Source: Nemertoderma westbladi (Eukaryota > Xenacoelomorpha > Nemertodermatida > Nemertodermatidae). Taken from it: a stretch of DNA of 64,000 nt. Under the pieces are notes generated by a model that worked only from the letters and a program-made list of their open reading frames with translations, was not told the DNA's origin and searched no databases. Numbering within the stretch: the stretch's first letter is position 1; each line of letters starts with the position of its first letter. Both the position numbers and the translations under genes were made by a program. The stretch is from assembly GCA_032718475.1 (NCBI GenBank), contig JAUCBJ010005384.1, forward strand, positions 1 to 64,000, in the 5' to 3' direction. Below are positions 10,739-21,224 of this stretch, piece after piece.

Positions 10739-13123
10739 ATGTTAAATGAATCAACTTCTCTTAACCAAACTCCAACAAATAGACTTCATGGATGGAGACT
10801 TACTGTGTTGGTGATTATATTGATGACCTTTCTGTTAATACCAGGATGGGGCATGAACCTACTGGAATCATTTTTCCCTATCGTTGTAGAAAAGCGTGGC
10901 TGGTCTAAGACCCTCATTGGTTTGTTGTTTGCAATTTATCCCCTCGTCCAGGTTATTCTTTACATTGTTTTCCCACATTCCATCACCAACTGGGGATCGC
11001 GAATTTCTTTAGGAATATTTGGCGTCATAGGAACAACATCTCAGCTGCTTTTTGGATTTGTAGAATATATTCCCAACAACATGGGGCATATATTGACCTG
11101 TTTTTTGCTGCGACTGATAATAGGAATTGGTTTAAACCAAGGCGATACCTAATACAGGCCATGACATGGGAGGCCTATGCAAAATTAGCGGAGGCCGACT
11201 TTGTAGAACCGTTAGGAACCATAGAAGTGCGTACCATTTGATTACCACATTTGATTACCTATCCTAACTTTTATCAGAGAATCTTTTAAGACAATTTTTG
11301 TTTTCAATAGTTTGCTACTTTTCCATGGGAGACCCATTATTTTTACGTTGACCGAAAAAAGGAGTTATTTGTAGAAAAAAATTTTCTCAGTTTATAGAGA
11401 GAGTTCATATACTGACTGGTATTATGATGTTTTTTAGAGTGCTAATTACATATTATAAGGTCACATACTCGTTGGTTAGGATACTTTCTTGCTTTTCAGC
11501 ACCCCAAGTATTGCACGAAAAGTGCTGGAAGTCAAAAAATTTCATTAAAAATTAAAGTTAAATTTTCACATGAGATTTTGGTTTTTGAAGTTTTTGGCTG
11601 TTTGGAGTTGCTGAGTTCAATCGAATATGTTTCAAAATTATAAAGTGTCGGTTTTCAGATCCTAGACAAGACACGAAAAGTGCCTGTGACCACGCACGGA
11701 TAAAATTTTTTCATATATTAAATTAAGCTAATTGTGGAATTGACATATAATATTTAAATTAATAATGCAATAATAATAATTATAAGTTTTGAGTTGTGTA
11801 GGTTTCAGAACATAAATTTCATCTTTTTCTTTGTGCTTTTGGCATCCAACGTTGTCATTTGCTGTTCACAATAATTGTTTAAAAATATATTTACAATTAT
11901 GTTGCTCGCTTTCGTTGGGATGCTCCAAAGCCATATATGATTCCGAAAGAAATTCAATGGCTTTCCTTAGTCTCACGCGACACATTTTTGATAAGTCCAC
12001 GCTTTGAATCCAAATGTAACAATACACAATCAAATTGACAAGGTGATCTGAAGGATATTGCAACTTTCCTCTGTTCAGGAAACTAATAAAGTCCGTTACT
12101 ACCGTACATGTTACTACCGTACTACAGTACCGTACAACAGTCTGACAGTACAGTAAGTCAGTAAGTAGGTCGGCCTCCGCTAATTTTGCATAGGCCTCCC
12201 ATGTCATGGCCTGTATTAGGTATCGCCTTGGTTTAAACGTATGTTACACTTACTCCTACAACTTATTAATGGAATTGATGCCAAACCACAGAAGCTTCTT
12301 AGCTGGAATATCTATTGTAATTGCCGATGCGGGATATGCTATCGCGCCAGTATTTGGATCCTCTTTGTTCGCTTCCCTGGGTTTTGAATATCCATTTATC
12401 ATATCGAGTTTGATGTTTCTCTCTGGTGTTCTTTACTGCTGGTACGAGGCGCCTCCTTACCTTTACGATAGACATGAATCTAATGAGGAACGACCAACAT
12501 ATCTTGGATTGTTGAAGAACCCAGCAATTACAATAATCTATATTATCCACCTCTATTTTGCGATGACGGTATATTTTATATTGGCTTATTACGCCTCTTA
12601 TATTCACAGCTACTATCATGTCAATCAATATAATATTGGTTTAGCGTATACGATTCTGGAGGTGTCTAACTCATCTACAGGTTTCTTAGTAACTGTTTTG
12701 ATTAAAAAGTTAAATTTCAAGACAATTTACCCAACTGTTATTGGTGCAACGATACTGTTTGGTTCAATGCAACTAGTAGGGCCGACTGAGATACTTGGTT
12801 TACCTCACTCCTTAGCCCTGTCACTTAGTTCGATGGTCATCCTTGGATTGGGAGCTGGGATAATGCAGATTCCAGCGTTTGAAACACAAACTCGTCTGGC
12901 AGTGAGGGTCTGCGGTTTCCCTGACAATATTGATACCAGGGCTGTTCTCCAACAAGCCCTTAGAATTTCATTTTCCGTAGGTTTCTTACTGGGCGCCGTT
13001 ATTGGCGGTATTCTAAATGATTATTTCGGATTCCAAATTGCTGCTTCACTTCTTAGTCTGATGATTTTGCCTTTTCTTATCACCCTAATAGCCTTACTCG
13101 CTTGTGGATATGTTGATCAGTAA
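10739..13123 (+). pseudogene. Major-facilitator transporter gene (SLC18B1-like), split by a MITE
   Basis: Two open segments, 10739-11137 and 12239-13123, belong to one membrane transporter. The first has several hydrophobic helices starting WRLTVLVIILMTFLLI, and the second has six or more. Discounting the 1093-bp MITE and one 8-bp target copy leaves 1284 bp, exactly 428 codons including the stop, with unbroken frame across the junction (GIGLN then VCYTYSY). The order of helices and motifs such as PNHRSFLAGISIV ... GYAIAPVFGSSLF resemble the SLC18B1/vesicular-amine-type MFS group; the substrate is unknown. The start is the first ATG in frame. No intron is visible. The insertion brings stop codons, so this allele is presumably null unless the insert is spliced out. 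Confidence 0.85.
11138..12230. mobile_element. hAT-like MITE inside the transporter gene
   Basis: Perfect 62-bp terminal inverted repeats (11138-11199 and 12169-12230) begin CAAGGCGATACC. Both sides carry the 8-bp duplication GTTTAAAC (11130-11137 and 12231-12238), which fits the hAT target pattern nTnnnnAn. The inside codes for nothing recognisable; the ORF at 11866-12207 starts in the terminal repeat and resembles no transposase. It is a non-autonomous element. Perfect ends and target duplication imply a young insertion. Confidence 0.92.
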
Positions 13124-13174
13124 AGTACTGTAAGGCCACATTCACTATCTAAATATCTATCTTTAATCGGAATG

Positions 13175-13525
13175 TTAAATTGATGCTGCATTGAGATTGC
13201 TTCCAAAGCAAAGGCCAAGGTTGAACATACATACATCATCCAGATAAGCAGATAAGCAGACAAAGATAACCAGATGTCGGACTTTCTTAGTTGACAACTC
13301 TTCAATTATCCTTTTACAGAATGGTCTCCATGGTCCCACAACCTTTACCGGACCCATATTGATTTCAAGTGGCAGTTTCTCAATGGGAATCCTGATGCGA
13401 TTTAATAGAATTCTATTGTATAGCTTTGCAGCAATCGAGATCAATGAGATTTCCTGAAAAGAACCATAGAGTGTTAGGTTGCCCTTCTTGGGGACTGGCA
13501 CCAACTTATTTGTTTTCATTTCTTG
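13175..13525 (-). pseudogene. Non-LTR reverse transcriptase fragment (RT core start)
   Basis: Minus-strand translation gives LVPVPKKGNL, then SLISIAAKLYNRILLNRIR, which is RT boxes 1-2 of non-LTR elements of the RTE/jockey-like type. The reading degrades after about 13300. The upstream part of the same RT lies at 18060-18300, separated by the DNA transposon at 13542-17825. It is a relic. Confidence 0.75.
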
Positions 13526-13559
13526 TGGGACTCTTGTTGTTCAGGGGTGGGTTGCTGGA

Positions 13560-13740
13560 CGCGCTATTAGTGGAAAAGCGCTATTAGGATTAAAAGGGCT
13601 ATTAGCACAAATAGTGCTATTAGTAAATAGCGACTTTAAAAAGCGTTGCCTGAAACATTATTAATAGCCCTTTTTACTAATAGGATTATTAGTGCTAATA
13701 GGGCTTCTTTAATAGCGCTATTAGTAATTAAATAATAATA
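13560..13740. repeat. Left subterminal GCTATTAG repeats
   Basis: About nine occurrences of GCTATTAG, its complement CTAATAGC, or close variants within 180 bp. A matching AAAAGCGCTTTTAG-rich zone lies at 17640-17800 near the other end. They may be transposase-binding sites, by analogy with other DNA transposons. Confidence 0.7.
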
Positions 13741-13857
13741 ATACCATCTCGTCACTATAGCTCTATCACTATTTCTAGAATTCAAGTTTGAGTATTAAAT
13801 ATTAATTGTAAAAGATAAAGTCCCTACAAGTAGTCCACTCAATCGAGGAAAAAAGAT

Positions 13858-13882
13858 GGGGGGGGGGGGGGGGGGGGGGGGG
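13858..13882. repeat. Poly-G tract (25 nt)
   Basis: The longest homopolymer in the window, inside the DNA transposon and between its subterminal repeats and the Myb-like start. Confidence 0.95.
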
Positions 13883-14223
13883 CAAACGTCTATCAAAACT
13901 AATTCGCTAAAACTAAACTCCTTAACTTAAAATTAAAACTTTTATAACATAATGACAGCTATACTTTTGTGTTTAAAACTTGATTTATTTATTTACATCA
14001 TTTCATACAAATTATTTGTACTGTAGGCCTATGTATTACGGTCCTACAGTATTTCGATCTGCGTTCGAGCATAGAAATGTATAAAATTTGACTAGAAAAT
14101 AAATTTTTCTGTCACTAAAATTTGCGATAGGAAGGAAATATATTATGGGTCTTAGCTAAATTTACTGGACCAAATATACGAAAGGATATTCTCATTATAC
14201 CACAGACTAACTTAGACATTAAG

Positions 14224-14296
14224 ATGGCGAAAAGAAATCGAAAGCCAGCATGGAATGATAAAGAACGAGCCTGTCTAGTGGAATGCTTTAGACCAC
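14224..14296 (+). pseudogene. Start of a possible Myb/SANT-like protein
   Basis: An ATG opens about 24 codons (MAKRNRKPAWNDKERACLVE, then CFRP) before the sequence changes into the 3' end of the inserted retroelement. The W-x3-E-x3-L spacing fits the first helix of Myb/SANT domains that accompany Harbinger transposases. It is very short, so support is limited. Confidence 0.35.
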
Positions 14297-14512
14297 CCCC
14301 GCGTCAATAAATAATATAATAAAACTAAAAAGTTGAATTAATATTTATTTATTTTTATTTATTTATATTCGTACATGGCAAATCAAATATATATATATGA
14401 ATAATGCACAGTACACCAATAATGAAAGTAATGGTTATATAACCTAGCACAAAAGTCTATATTAGGTAAGTAATATAATACCACTAAAATTAATAAGAGG
14501 AATGATTAACGC

Positions 14513-15284
14513 TTAATAAGATGATACGTAATTCACAATATCAAGTAACTCTGCTCTGGAGAAGCCTTCAACAGACATATTATCTCCGGCGAGTACATTA
14601 CATAGATCCTTACATACACCAATTCGCCACAAGTTATCACTAGAAGTTCTAGAATATACCAACACAGACGAAACACATTTAGCATTTAGGTTAAATAAAT
14701 TATCAATATTACAAACATTGGCAATGCGCCTTAGATTTAACCCAGTTCTCGTTCTACAATCAAATTCCGTTAGATTAGCTAACAAGCGAATGCACAATTT
14801 ATTAGAAGCACGTAAACTCAATGTAAAAGATACGAATTGTTTACAAAGCATAACCCAAGGATGACAAAAATCTACTATATTCTCAACAATGAAACGGTGA
14901 GAATTAAACGGTAATCCCCAAACCCGCCTAATATTTTTATTCCATGTAGTAAGTACTTGAGTGCATTGCGGTGACCACAAGTCCCACAGTGGGCTCCCAT
15001 AAAAATTCATACAGTACAGACGTTGCACACGGGATAAGACACCTGGCGAATCGAAACTAAATTCCTGTCTCAGATAAGCCAGCTTCCCATAGACAATCAC
15101 AATCCGGAAAATTCCGCTTAAAAATTAAAGATCCATGCTCCAACAAAAAATGTTCTTGTATACAAACTATTTGGCAACCGAGCAGAAGAGATTTAATAAA
15201 CTCAATTTTATCTAATGCAAATCCTGTCGAGTTAATAGAGGAAATACAAAAATTTCCTATTGTGGTGTTATTTAGGATAGCCAT
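14513..15284 (-). pseudogene. Remnant ORF2: endonuclease start fused to C-terminal tail
   Basis: The 15057-15284 part reads MAILNNTTIGNFCISSINST, then IEFIKSLLLGCQIVCIQEHF, the opening strands of an apurinic-type endonuclease including the conserved Q-E. The 14513-15100 part contains LYCMNFYGSPLWDLWSPQ and WNKNIRRVWGLP, typical of the region after the RT in jockey/Nimb-like elements. Roughly 2.5 kb of coding sequence is absent between them (estimated from family length). The frames differ at the joint. Confidence 0.75.
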
Positions 15285-15361
15285 TTCAAAAGAGTATATT
15301 TAAAGAAACACATAAACAAATCCAATATAAATAATTATGAAACAAAATTAAACGCCCCGAC

Positions 15362-16915
15362 TCACGACCCACGGTCGGCAACTGATCCTGCTCCGCCCCC
15401 GGTGATATTATTCACGCCCCTGACAGTTTCAGTTGAGTTAGTAGGTCTGAAGTTACCTCCCGCTGGGCGCCCCGCATCGTTGTTGGAGGAATAGCGCCAC
15501 CGACGAACGCAGACACCCACAGGCCACGTTGTAGGGTTGAGGGCCGCTTCTAGGTCGTTCTGTTTAACCGTAATCTTAAAACTGGCAGTGCGAGCGAGCG
15601 AACTCGATTTAAGTTGCACATCCGCACCTGCAATTGCAATGTTGCGGCTTGACAACCACGAAACAATATCCTCAGGCGTGGTTGAATGAGTACACCTAAA
15701 CATGAAGATGTCGCATGGCGCTGCTGATAGCCTGGAGCTACCAGCCCCTCCGTTGCCACCCCCAGCGTTGGCGGTCCCAACCACGAACGGTTGTCGACGC
15801 CGACGTCGATTTTCCACGAGCGTGTAACCCTCGTCTAACTCCGCTGGGTCAGACTCGACCCGTGGTCGCTTGGCGCTACCGGACCGACCGGGTGTCGATA
15901 CTGCAGTAAGCGATGGTCGTCGAGACAAATTAATTCTATTCAATGTACCGGTAGGAGCATTGGGCGGATGATTGGACTGCCCGGACGTTACAGAGCTACT
16001 GTATAACTGCCTGTTTAGTGACGGTGGTTGGGCCAATGTCATCGAAGGCATACCGGTAGCGGTCGGGACAGGCCTCCCGATACCTACTGGGATCCCGGAC
16101 ACAGAAGGGACAGAGACCACTGGCTGTGGAGGAAATGGACATGAAATTCTGTTAAGTTGAGACATTAAACGTGATTCTAGACTGCGTAATTGATTATCAA
16201 CTGACTTCTGTAAGTCATCTATCTTATCATTAACCAGTTCCAACTGAGTTGTACGTTCTAACTCCGATACACCGCCGTCACGGCCCCCGGCACTCTGGTT
16301 GATTGAAGACGACGTTATTTTAGGTAAACTCAATGCATCTAATGCTAGAACGGCAATAGTTGGCTGCTTACCAGCCAAATCCAACTCACTAAGATACTGA
16401 AAAGTATCCTTCAAATTAGCGAATGCTGCAGACCTTTCAGCCGTGTCACGTCCACGTCTATGTATAAGCTGACGATCGAAAGAACCAACCTTATTAAATA
16501 GCTCCAATTTCGCTCCCAGTATTTCCTCTGGTGTAAACCTTGAAAGAATCACTGTGGATGTAACGTCGAAAGTCGATGTGGACATCCCTTGCAACAATAA
16601 CGCTAAGCACGAATTTACTATGACTACCGGTACAGGTAAGTCGGCAGCACCATCAGTACTGCCTCTGCAAGGCAGATCTTCATTTCCCACATTACAGGTA
16701 CTGATATCCATTGAGTCAGGCTCAGGACTAACTACAGGACCAGCTCCGCCGTCGACCTCTTGGCCTACCTCTCCATTATCAGATGGAGACAGACAGTCGT
16801 AATATCCCTCTTTACCATTACCGTTAACAGTTCCCCTGCCAGACCTACGGGGACGAATCGCATCACCTCCTGCGGTATTACCGCTACCGCTACAGTTCCC
16901 TCCAGGCGCAGGCAT
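15362..16915 (-). CDS. Non-LTR retrotransposon ORF1 (Gag-like RNA-binding protein)
   Basis: An intact 517-aa ORF. The N-terminal half is low-complexity and acidic. About residues 210-260 form a likely coiled coil (VNDKIDDLQKSVDNQLRSLE), the usual trimerisation region. A Pro/Ser-rich linker and a basic patch RVESD...ENRRRRRQPF follow, then a C-terminal RRM-like domain at about 400-470 (CDIFMFRCTHSTTPEDIVSW ... GVCVRRWRY). This layout is that of ORF1 proteins of jockey/Nimb-type elements, which coat their own RNA. ORF1 has stayed open while ORF2 is deleted, recalling ORF1-only (HAL1-type) elements. No zinc knuckle is seen. Confidence 0.75.
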   Translation of the reverse strand: MPAPGGNCSGSGNTAGGDAIRPRRSGRGTVNGNGKEGYYDCLSPSDNGEVGQEVDGGAGPVVSPEPDSMDISTCNVGNEDLPCRGSTDGAADLPVPVVIVNSCLALLLQGMSTSTFDVTSTVILSRFTPEEILGAKLELFNKVGSFDRQLIHRRGRDTAERSAAFANLKDTFQYLSELDLAGKQPTIAVLALDALSLPKITSSSINQSAGGRDGGVSELERTTQLELVNDKIDDLQKSVDNQLRSLESRLMSQLNRISCPFPPQPVVSVPSVSGIPVGIGRPVPTATGMPSMTLAQPPSLNRQLYSSSVTSGQSNHPPNAPTGTLNRINLSRRPSLTAVSTPGRSGSAKRPRVESDPAELDEGYTLVENRRRRRQPFVVGTANAGGGNGGAGSSRLSAAPCDIFMFRCTHSTTPEDIVSWLSSRNIAIAGADVQLKSSSLARTASFKITVKQNDLEAALNPTTWPVGVCVRRWRYSSNNDAGRPAGGNFRPTNSTETVRGVNNITGGGAGSVADRGS

Positions 16916-17092
16916 AGATATAGATCAGTATGCAGTCAGCAGTAGTGGAGGAGATGAGGAGAACCCGGCTGCCCGGAAGCGGCCCAAGCACTGAAATATT
17001 ACAAGAAATAAATAGCACAAAATATAAAACTATCAGACTTAGTTAACTATATAAATATATCTATAAATATATAAATATAATTTATATATTAA

Positions 17093-17332
17093 TTAATCAT
17101 ATCTCTTAAAATCGTCGCGAATGAAATCTGAAATGTCTATAATAGCTGATTTATCAAACCGAATCCTTTGGATAAGTTCTTTGTCACTGAAAACCTCAAA
17201 TGGGTGGTCTTTACTTTTTAATACGCGCTCACGATTTAACTGCATTTGAGTTATGTTGTCAAGCATCAACATAGAATGCACTGACATATTAATAAACAAA
17301 CTTGCATGTCTAAGATACCGAATTAAAAACAT
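17093..17332 (-). pseudogene. N-terminal fragment of HARBI1-like transposase
   Basis: A 79-aa ORF with ATG start. FSDKELIQRIRFDKSAIIDI followed by SDFIRDDF matches the conserved N-terminal region of HARBI1-type nucleases (pattern F-S-D-x-E-F/L-I-x-x-Y/I-R-F). The catalytic D-D-E part is absent. The ORF ends near the edge of the inserted retroelement, so the rest was lost or displaced. Confidence 0.65.
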
Positions 17333-17853
17333 AGGAAATAATATATTTCTAGAATCTAATTAGGGTAATATATCGCCATGGAGTCAACCCTCTACGTTTT
17401 TTGGACTTCGTAGCTTTAAGTTACTTTTAATGATCATTATAACTTCTAATATTTGTTCTAGTATAGTATGATTATTCTAGAATATATTTGACATTAAAAC
17501 ATTTTATATATTCATTGTTCTAGAACAAATGTGGCCACAAAAAATGGGATATTAATGATGTTATGGTTAAATATGTTAAATATATAATGCATTATTGTTA
17601 TAGCCTTTAATTGCAACTAAAAGGTGCTTCGAAGTAACTTTTAACCCCTATTAGTGGCTCCATAGAAAATAATTGTCTTACTAAAAGCGCTTTTAGCAGA
17701 CTAAAAGCGCTTTTAGGTTAAAGGGGTTTCAAGCGAAATTATTAAGCTAATAGCGTTATTTAAAGTTTTTTAGAAGTGCTTTTAACCAATAGGGGTTAAG
17801 TAAGGTGTCCAGCAACCCACCCCTGTACATTTAGTATTGTATTTTGTGTTATT

Positions 17854-17937
17854 GTTTACGTGGTAACTCATGACGGCGTTAAGTAATGTCACACTAAGGG
17901 GACATTACTTAACGCCGTCATTGGATACCACGTAAAC
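17854..17937. repeat. Long hairpin, 37-bp arms
   Basis: Arms 17854-17890 and 17901-17937 are complementary except for a central 4-bp difference; the loop is 10 nt. Arms start GTTTACGTGGTA and include GACGGCGTTAAGTAATGTC. It lies just outside the DNA transposon and within the RT relic. It could be a tiny foldback element. Confidence 0.85.
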
Positions 17938-18059
17938 TATATTTGGATATTTGCCTGACAGCCACATAGGCCTACTACATTACCTACCGGTAGGCGGGGT
18001 ACATTGCTCGGTACATGTCTACTATGATGGGATAGATGAGCTTTAAACACTCTGGTATT

Positions 18060-18300
18060 TTACATACCTCTTATGGGGACACAATCTGGACACGAACTGG
18101 CACGATTGATCTTAATGCTCTTTGCAGCAGTCTTCACTTCAGCAAAGGAGATATCGCCAATGGGTATACATGGGAGTACAGACTCAGAAAGCTTTTGTGC
18201 CCCAAAGTTCAGGCATAACCTGTCATTATTTAGGAGCTTTTCAAAGTGAGCCTTCCTACCATTGATCACTATAGCAAAGGTTTTATCTGAGACTTACAGC
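18060..18300 (-). pseudogene. Upstream part of the split non-LTR ORF2
   Basis: Minus-strand reading RKAHFEKLLN ... ISFAEVKTAAKSIKINRASS matches the linker before the RT domain of RTE-like elements (typical pattern HF..LLN ... EEV..AIK.LK..KA.G.D). It continues, across the inserted transposon, at 13525 going down. Confidence 0.65.
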
Positions 18301-19000
18301 CCACAAATACTATAGTTTTTTAGTACAGTCGAATCGATTGGACTAAAAAACTACAGTATATATTTAAAGCACAACTGCTACTCAAGGAGGAACTGCGATG
18401 GAATAGCTAAACTTAATCTTCACTTTTTGTACTGATTTTGGTGAGAATAAGCCTACCGATTGTAATCGATTGACTAGCTAGTATATTCTCATAATATTTC
18501 CCACAATCTTGAACAAATTCATGTTTCGGTTATATTACCTCAATTTTATTTGGAATTGTATATCGCCGTCTCCATGACAGCTACTGTATGAATAGAAGCA
18601 CTTCAAACTTATAATAGGCATTCCTTACTGCGGTTGTAAATGGTTATGTTTCAACAGTAAATAGACCGTTTTAGACGCGGTAAAAAATGTTTAGGATCCC
18701 AAAGTAAGTGTGACATGTTGCCAATGGCAACGCCTCAAGCTAATTTAGCAAGGTTGCTACATATTATTAAAAAATCTAAGTTAAAACATGTATAACTTGC
18801 ATTTAAAATGTCAATGCGTTGTCTCATTGTATGTTGGTTGAAAGATTACAGTATGCCTGGGTAGATGCTAGACATGTGTGAAGTTGGTAAGACTCTGCAG
18901 TCAGTATATATAACTATATTCCTGTATATATAGTGGCAACGGACGAAGGGTTGGTTGGTTTTTGTTGAAAATGTGTATGTAGACATTGATTATTATAATT
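18301..19000. other. Non-coding stretch
   Basis: No gene. A palindromic word occurs at 18312-18358 (ATAGTTTTTTAGTACAGTCG against CGATTGGACTAAAAAACTAC), an imperfect hairpin of about 18-bp arms. The rest is unremarkable. Confidence 0.45.
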
Positions 19001-19109
19001 AGGGACCACACCATAGCAACGGGGGGTCTTTACCATAGCAACAAGGTATCAAGAATATTTTCTGAACAGCCAATTGGAATACCAAATGAATACCAAAACA
19101 CAAAAGTAA

Positions 19110-19616
19110 AATTTGTCCAATAGGGATCGGGGAATCACTAAGACGGGTTATTGGGAAGTGTATGGCTGATGCAACAGGTGGTGACGTGCAAGAACTGGGG
19201 GGTGTCGACCAACTGTGTAATGGGTTGTCTGTCGGAATAGAGTCTTCTATACATGTCATTAGAGACCTCTGGGATGAACACACCTGTCAGGGATGGTGAG
19301 TGTTATTAGTCGATGCGAAGAACGCTTTCAATTCCATCAATAGAATCACAGCTCTGTGGAATATTCGAATATTCTGGCCTCGTTGTGCTCGATTCTTTTT
19401 TAATAGCTACCGAGGTTACTCAATTCTGGTTCTCCATGGGCCTTCCGGAACTCTCCATTTACTTAGCAGAGAAGGGATCACACAGGGAGACCCACTGTCA
19501 ATGCTGAGATATGCTGTCGCTGTCTACCCCCTTATCCTAGAAGTGAAATCTGACGAATATAATCAGGTATGGTTTGCAGATAATTCAGAGAACACGTTCG
19601 TGGGGACTTCGCGCAG
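19110..19616 (+). pseudogene. RT relic (family with [10 protein letters not shown] / QGDPLS / FAD motifs)
   Basis: Frame pieces read IGESLRRVIGKCMADATG, then [37 protein letters not shown] and QVWFADNS. These are RT boxes in correct order. The family is the one with DAxNAFNS box A that also occurs in amphioxus and cnidarian genomes and in the element at 37310-47611. The catalytic FADD has become FADN and a TGA stop precedes LLVDA, so it is dead. A MITE begins at its end (19617). Confidence 0.75.
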
Positions 19617-20194
19617 CACGTAGTCGGCAAGCCTTGGCATACCGTTCATATAGAGCAAATGGGGCATGTCTAGTTTGGACCCAATATCCCATGCTATAAA
19701 TGTATTCATTCGATATACAATCATATGTTAATCCGCTAGGTGGTGTCAAATTGTTATTCTGCAATTTCGTACTTACCAGTGCAGCACTGTACAGCAGTAC
19801 CGTACCGGTAGGCCTATGTCATTACTTCTGAGTCTCTAGCAGATCCCCAATTAAATGTCTTAACTTTTCAATTTCGTAAAAGATAGACTTCATGATTCTC
19901 TACAAGCAACCAAAATTTCAGCTCAGGAAAATGAGGCGTTCCCGAGAAATTTAACATTTTCTAAAAACCACATAATCTGTCGTAGCTGACGTCAGACTGC
20001 ATGATTTTTCACCAAACTTTACAAACTTTCTAAACTTTCTCTCTACTACTTACCTACTAAGTTTGGTTCAATTCCGAACGAGCGTTGCCGAGAAATTCGC
20101 GTTCAAACATTTACCAGACAGACGGACGGACAGACAGACGGACATGCCCCATTTGCCCTATATGAACCGTATGCCAAGGCTCGCCGACTACGTG
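19617..20194. mobile_element. MITE with about 55-bp terminal inverted repeats
   Basis: The ends match in reverse: CACGTAGTCGGC at left and GCCGACTACGTG at right, continuing through GCCTTGGCATAC and CAAATGGGGCATGTC with few mismatches. Inside is a GACAGACGGACGGACAGAC simple repeat (20115-20142) and no coding sequence. No target duplication was defined. Confidence 0.8.
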
Positions 20195-20690
20195 TCTCGC
20201 CCCACACAGCGACATATTCATATGTAAACAAGGCTTCAAGAATTGGCAAAGTGAAAATTGTGCAGATTGGCCGGGAAAATAACATAGAGGCTACGGGACA
20301 AAGAAAATACTAACCAATGGCTGGTTATTTCATCACAAGAGCTCTATACCAAAATAAACGCTAAAGGGCGTAAGTTAGTTAAGTTTAGCTAACGTAAGTT
20401 AGAGTAGTTCGCGTATTGCACAAAAACGACACATTTTTGCCGCAAAAGCTTTTACAAAGCCCCTTTGGAAACTCAACATATCTTTTTTTGTGGCAGCAAT
20501 ATATATAATTTTTTTATTTATATTCATTTGTTAACAATGGGCCAGCAGCTTCCTTTTCTGCATTATGTTTTTGTTTGAAGTTGAAATTTAAACTAAAATA
20601 AATTTCAGAGCATAATATTGTGACTGTATTCTGCTGTATAATTAATTTTGAGTATTAAATTAATTATAATGTACATGGTCTGGTTCCAAA
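20195..20690. other. Non-coding stretch
   Basis: AT-rich, no gene seen. ACGTAAGTTAG-type words recur at 20370-20410. Confidence 0.4.
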
Positions 20691-21224
20691 TCCTGAAAAT
20701 ACGCCTAGAAAATGATGGCGAAGGCAAATTTGGGTAATAACTGGCATCCAACGGTTTTAATCTAAATCGAGTGTGCTGATTCCGAATCCGTCTGATGCGA
20801 AGATCCATTGTGAATTTTTGGGTCCCGTTTCACCATGGCAACATGAGGTCATTTGCAAAACACCATTTTCTATTGACTCTACAGAATTCTAACCTTGACC
20901 TACCCCCCTAAACCGGCATCAGAGAATCCATTGAGGTACATTTTATAACCCAGTTGGCCAGTTACCATGGAAACTGTTCGAAATACGTCTTCAAATGTCG
21001 TTTTTACTGAAAATTTAGGTGAATGTTTTGAAATTGCAATACTTTTCTAAACCATTGCCAAATACGTGTTCCCCTTGGGCTAAAATCATGAAACATTCCA
21101 AATATATTGTCAATATGACCCTCTATAATTTTAATGGTGGCACCATAAAAAGGGGTTAGCAGTTGCCATGTATCCATGGAAATAACTAGCAAAAAATAAC
21201 CTTGTGCAATGTTTCATCACTTTA

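Larger units (their letters stand above)
14297..16990 (-). mobile_element. ORF1-only non-LTR retroelement with deleted ORF2
   Basis: On minus, an intact ORF1 (15362-16915) is followed by the first residues of an endonuclease ORF2 (15057-15284) and directly by the C-terminal end of ORF2 (14513-15100). The endonuclease active-site region and all RT boxes are missing, so the element depended on a helper. A 3' tail of TTTATTTATTTATATT-type sequence lies at about 14340-14380. Exact ends are uncertain, since I could not define a target duplication. Confidence 0.7.
13542..17825. mobile_element. DNA transposon with Harbinger-like protein remnants
   Basis: Perfect 19-bp terminal inverted repeats CAGGGGTGGGTTGCTGGAC (13542-13560 and 17807-17825). 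Subterminal zones carry repeated GCTATTAG and AAAAGCGC words at both ends. Inside are the start of a possible Myb/SANT-like protein (14224, plus) and the N-terminus of a HARBI1-like nuclease (17093-17332, minus), a two-protein layout known for PIF/Harbinger. I found no clean target duplication, and the terminus also resembles hAT ends, so the superfamily is open. A non-LTR retroelement has replaced or interrupted the middle. The host sequence is a non-LTR RT relic on minus. Confidence 0.7.

Noticed and set aside
11866-12207. A 113-aa minus-strand protein in the transporter intron
   Set aside because: It starts inside the MITE terminal repeat, resembles no family and is explained by chance in a short element.
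15550-16945. Additional ORFs overlapping ORF1 of the non-LTR element
   Set aside because: Other-frame shadows of the 517-aa ORF1 in GC-richer DNA.
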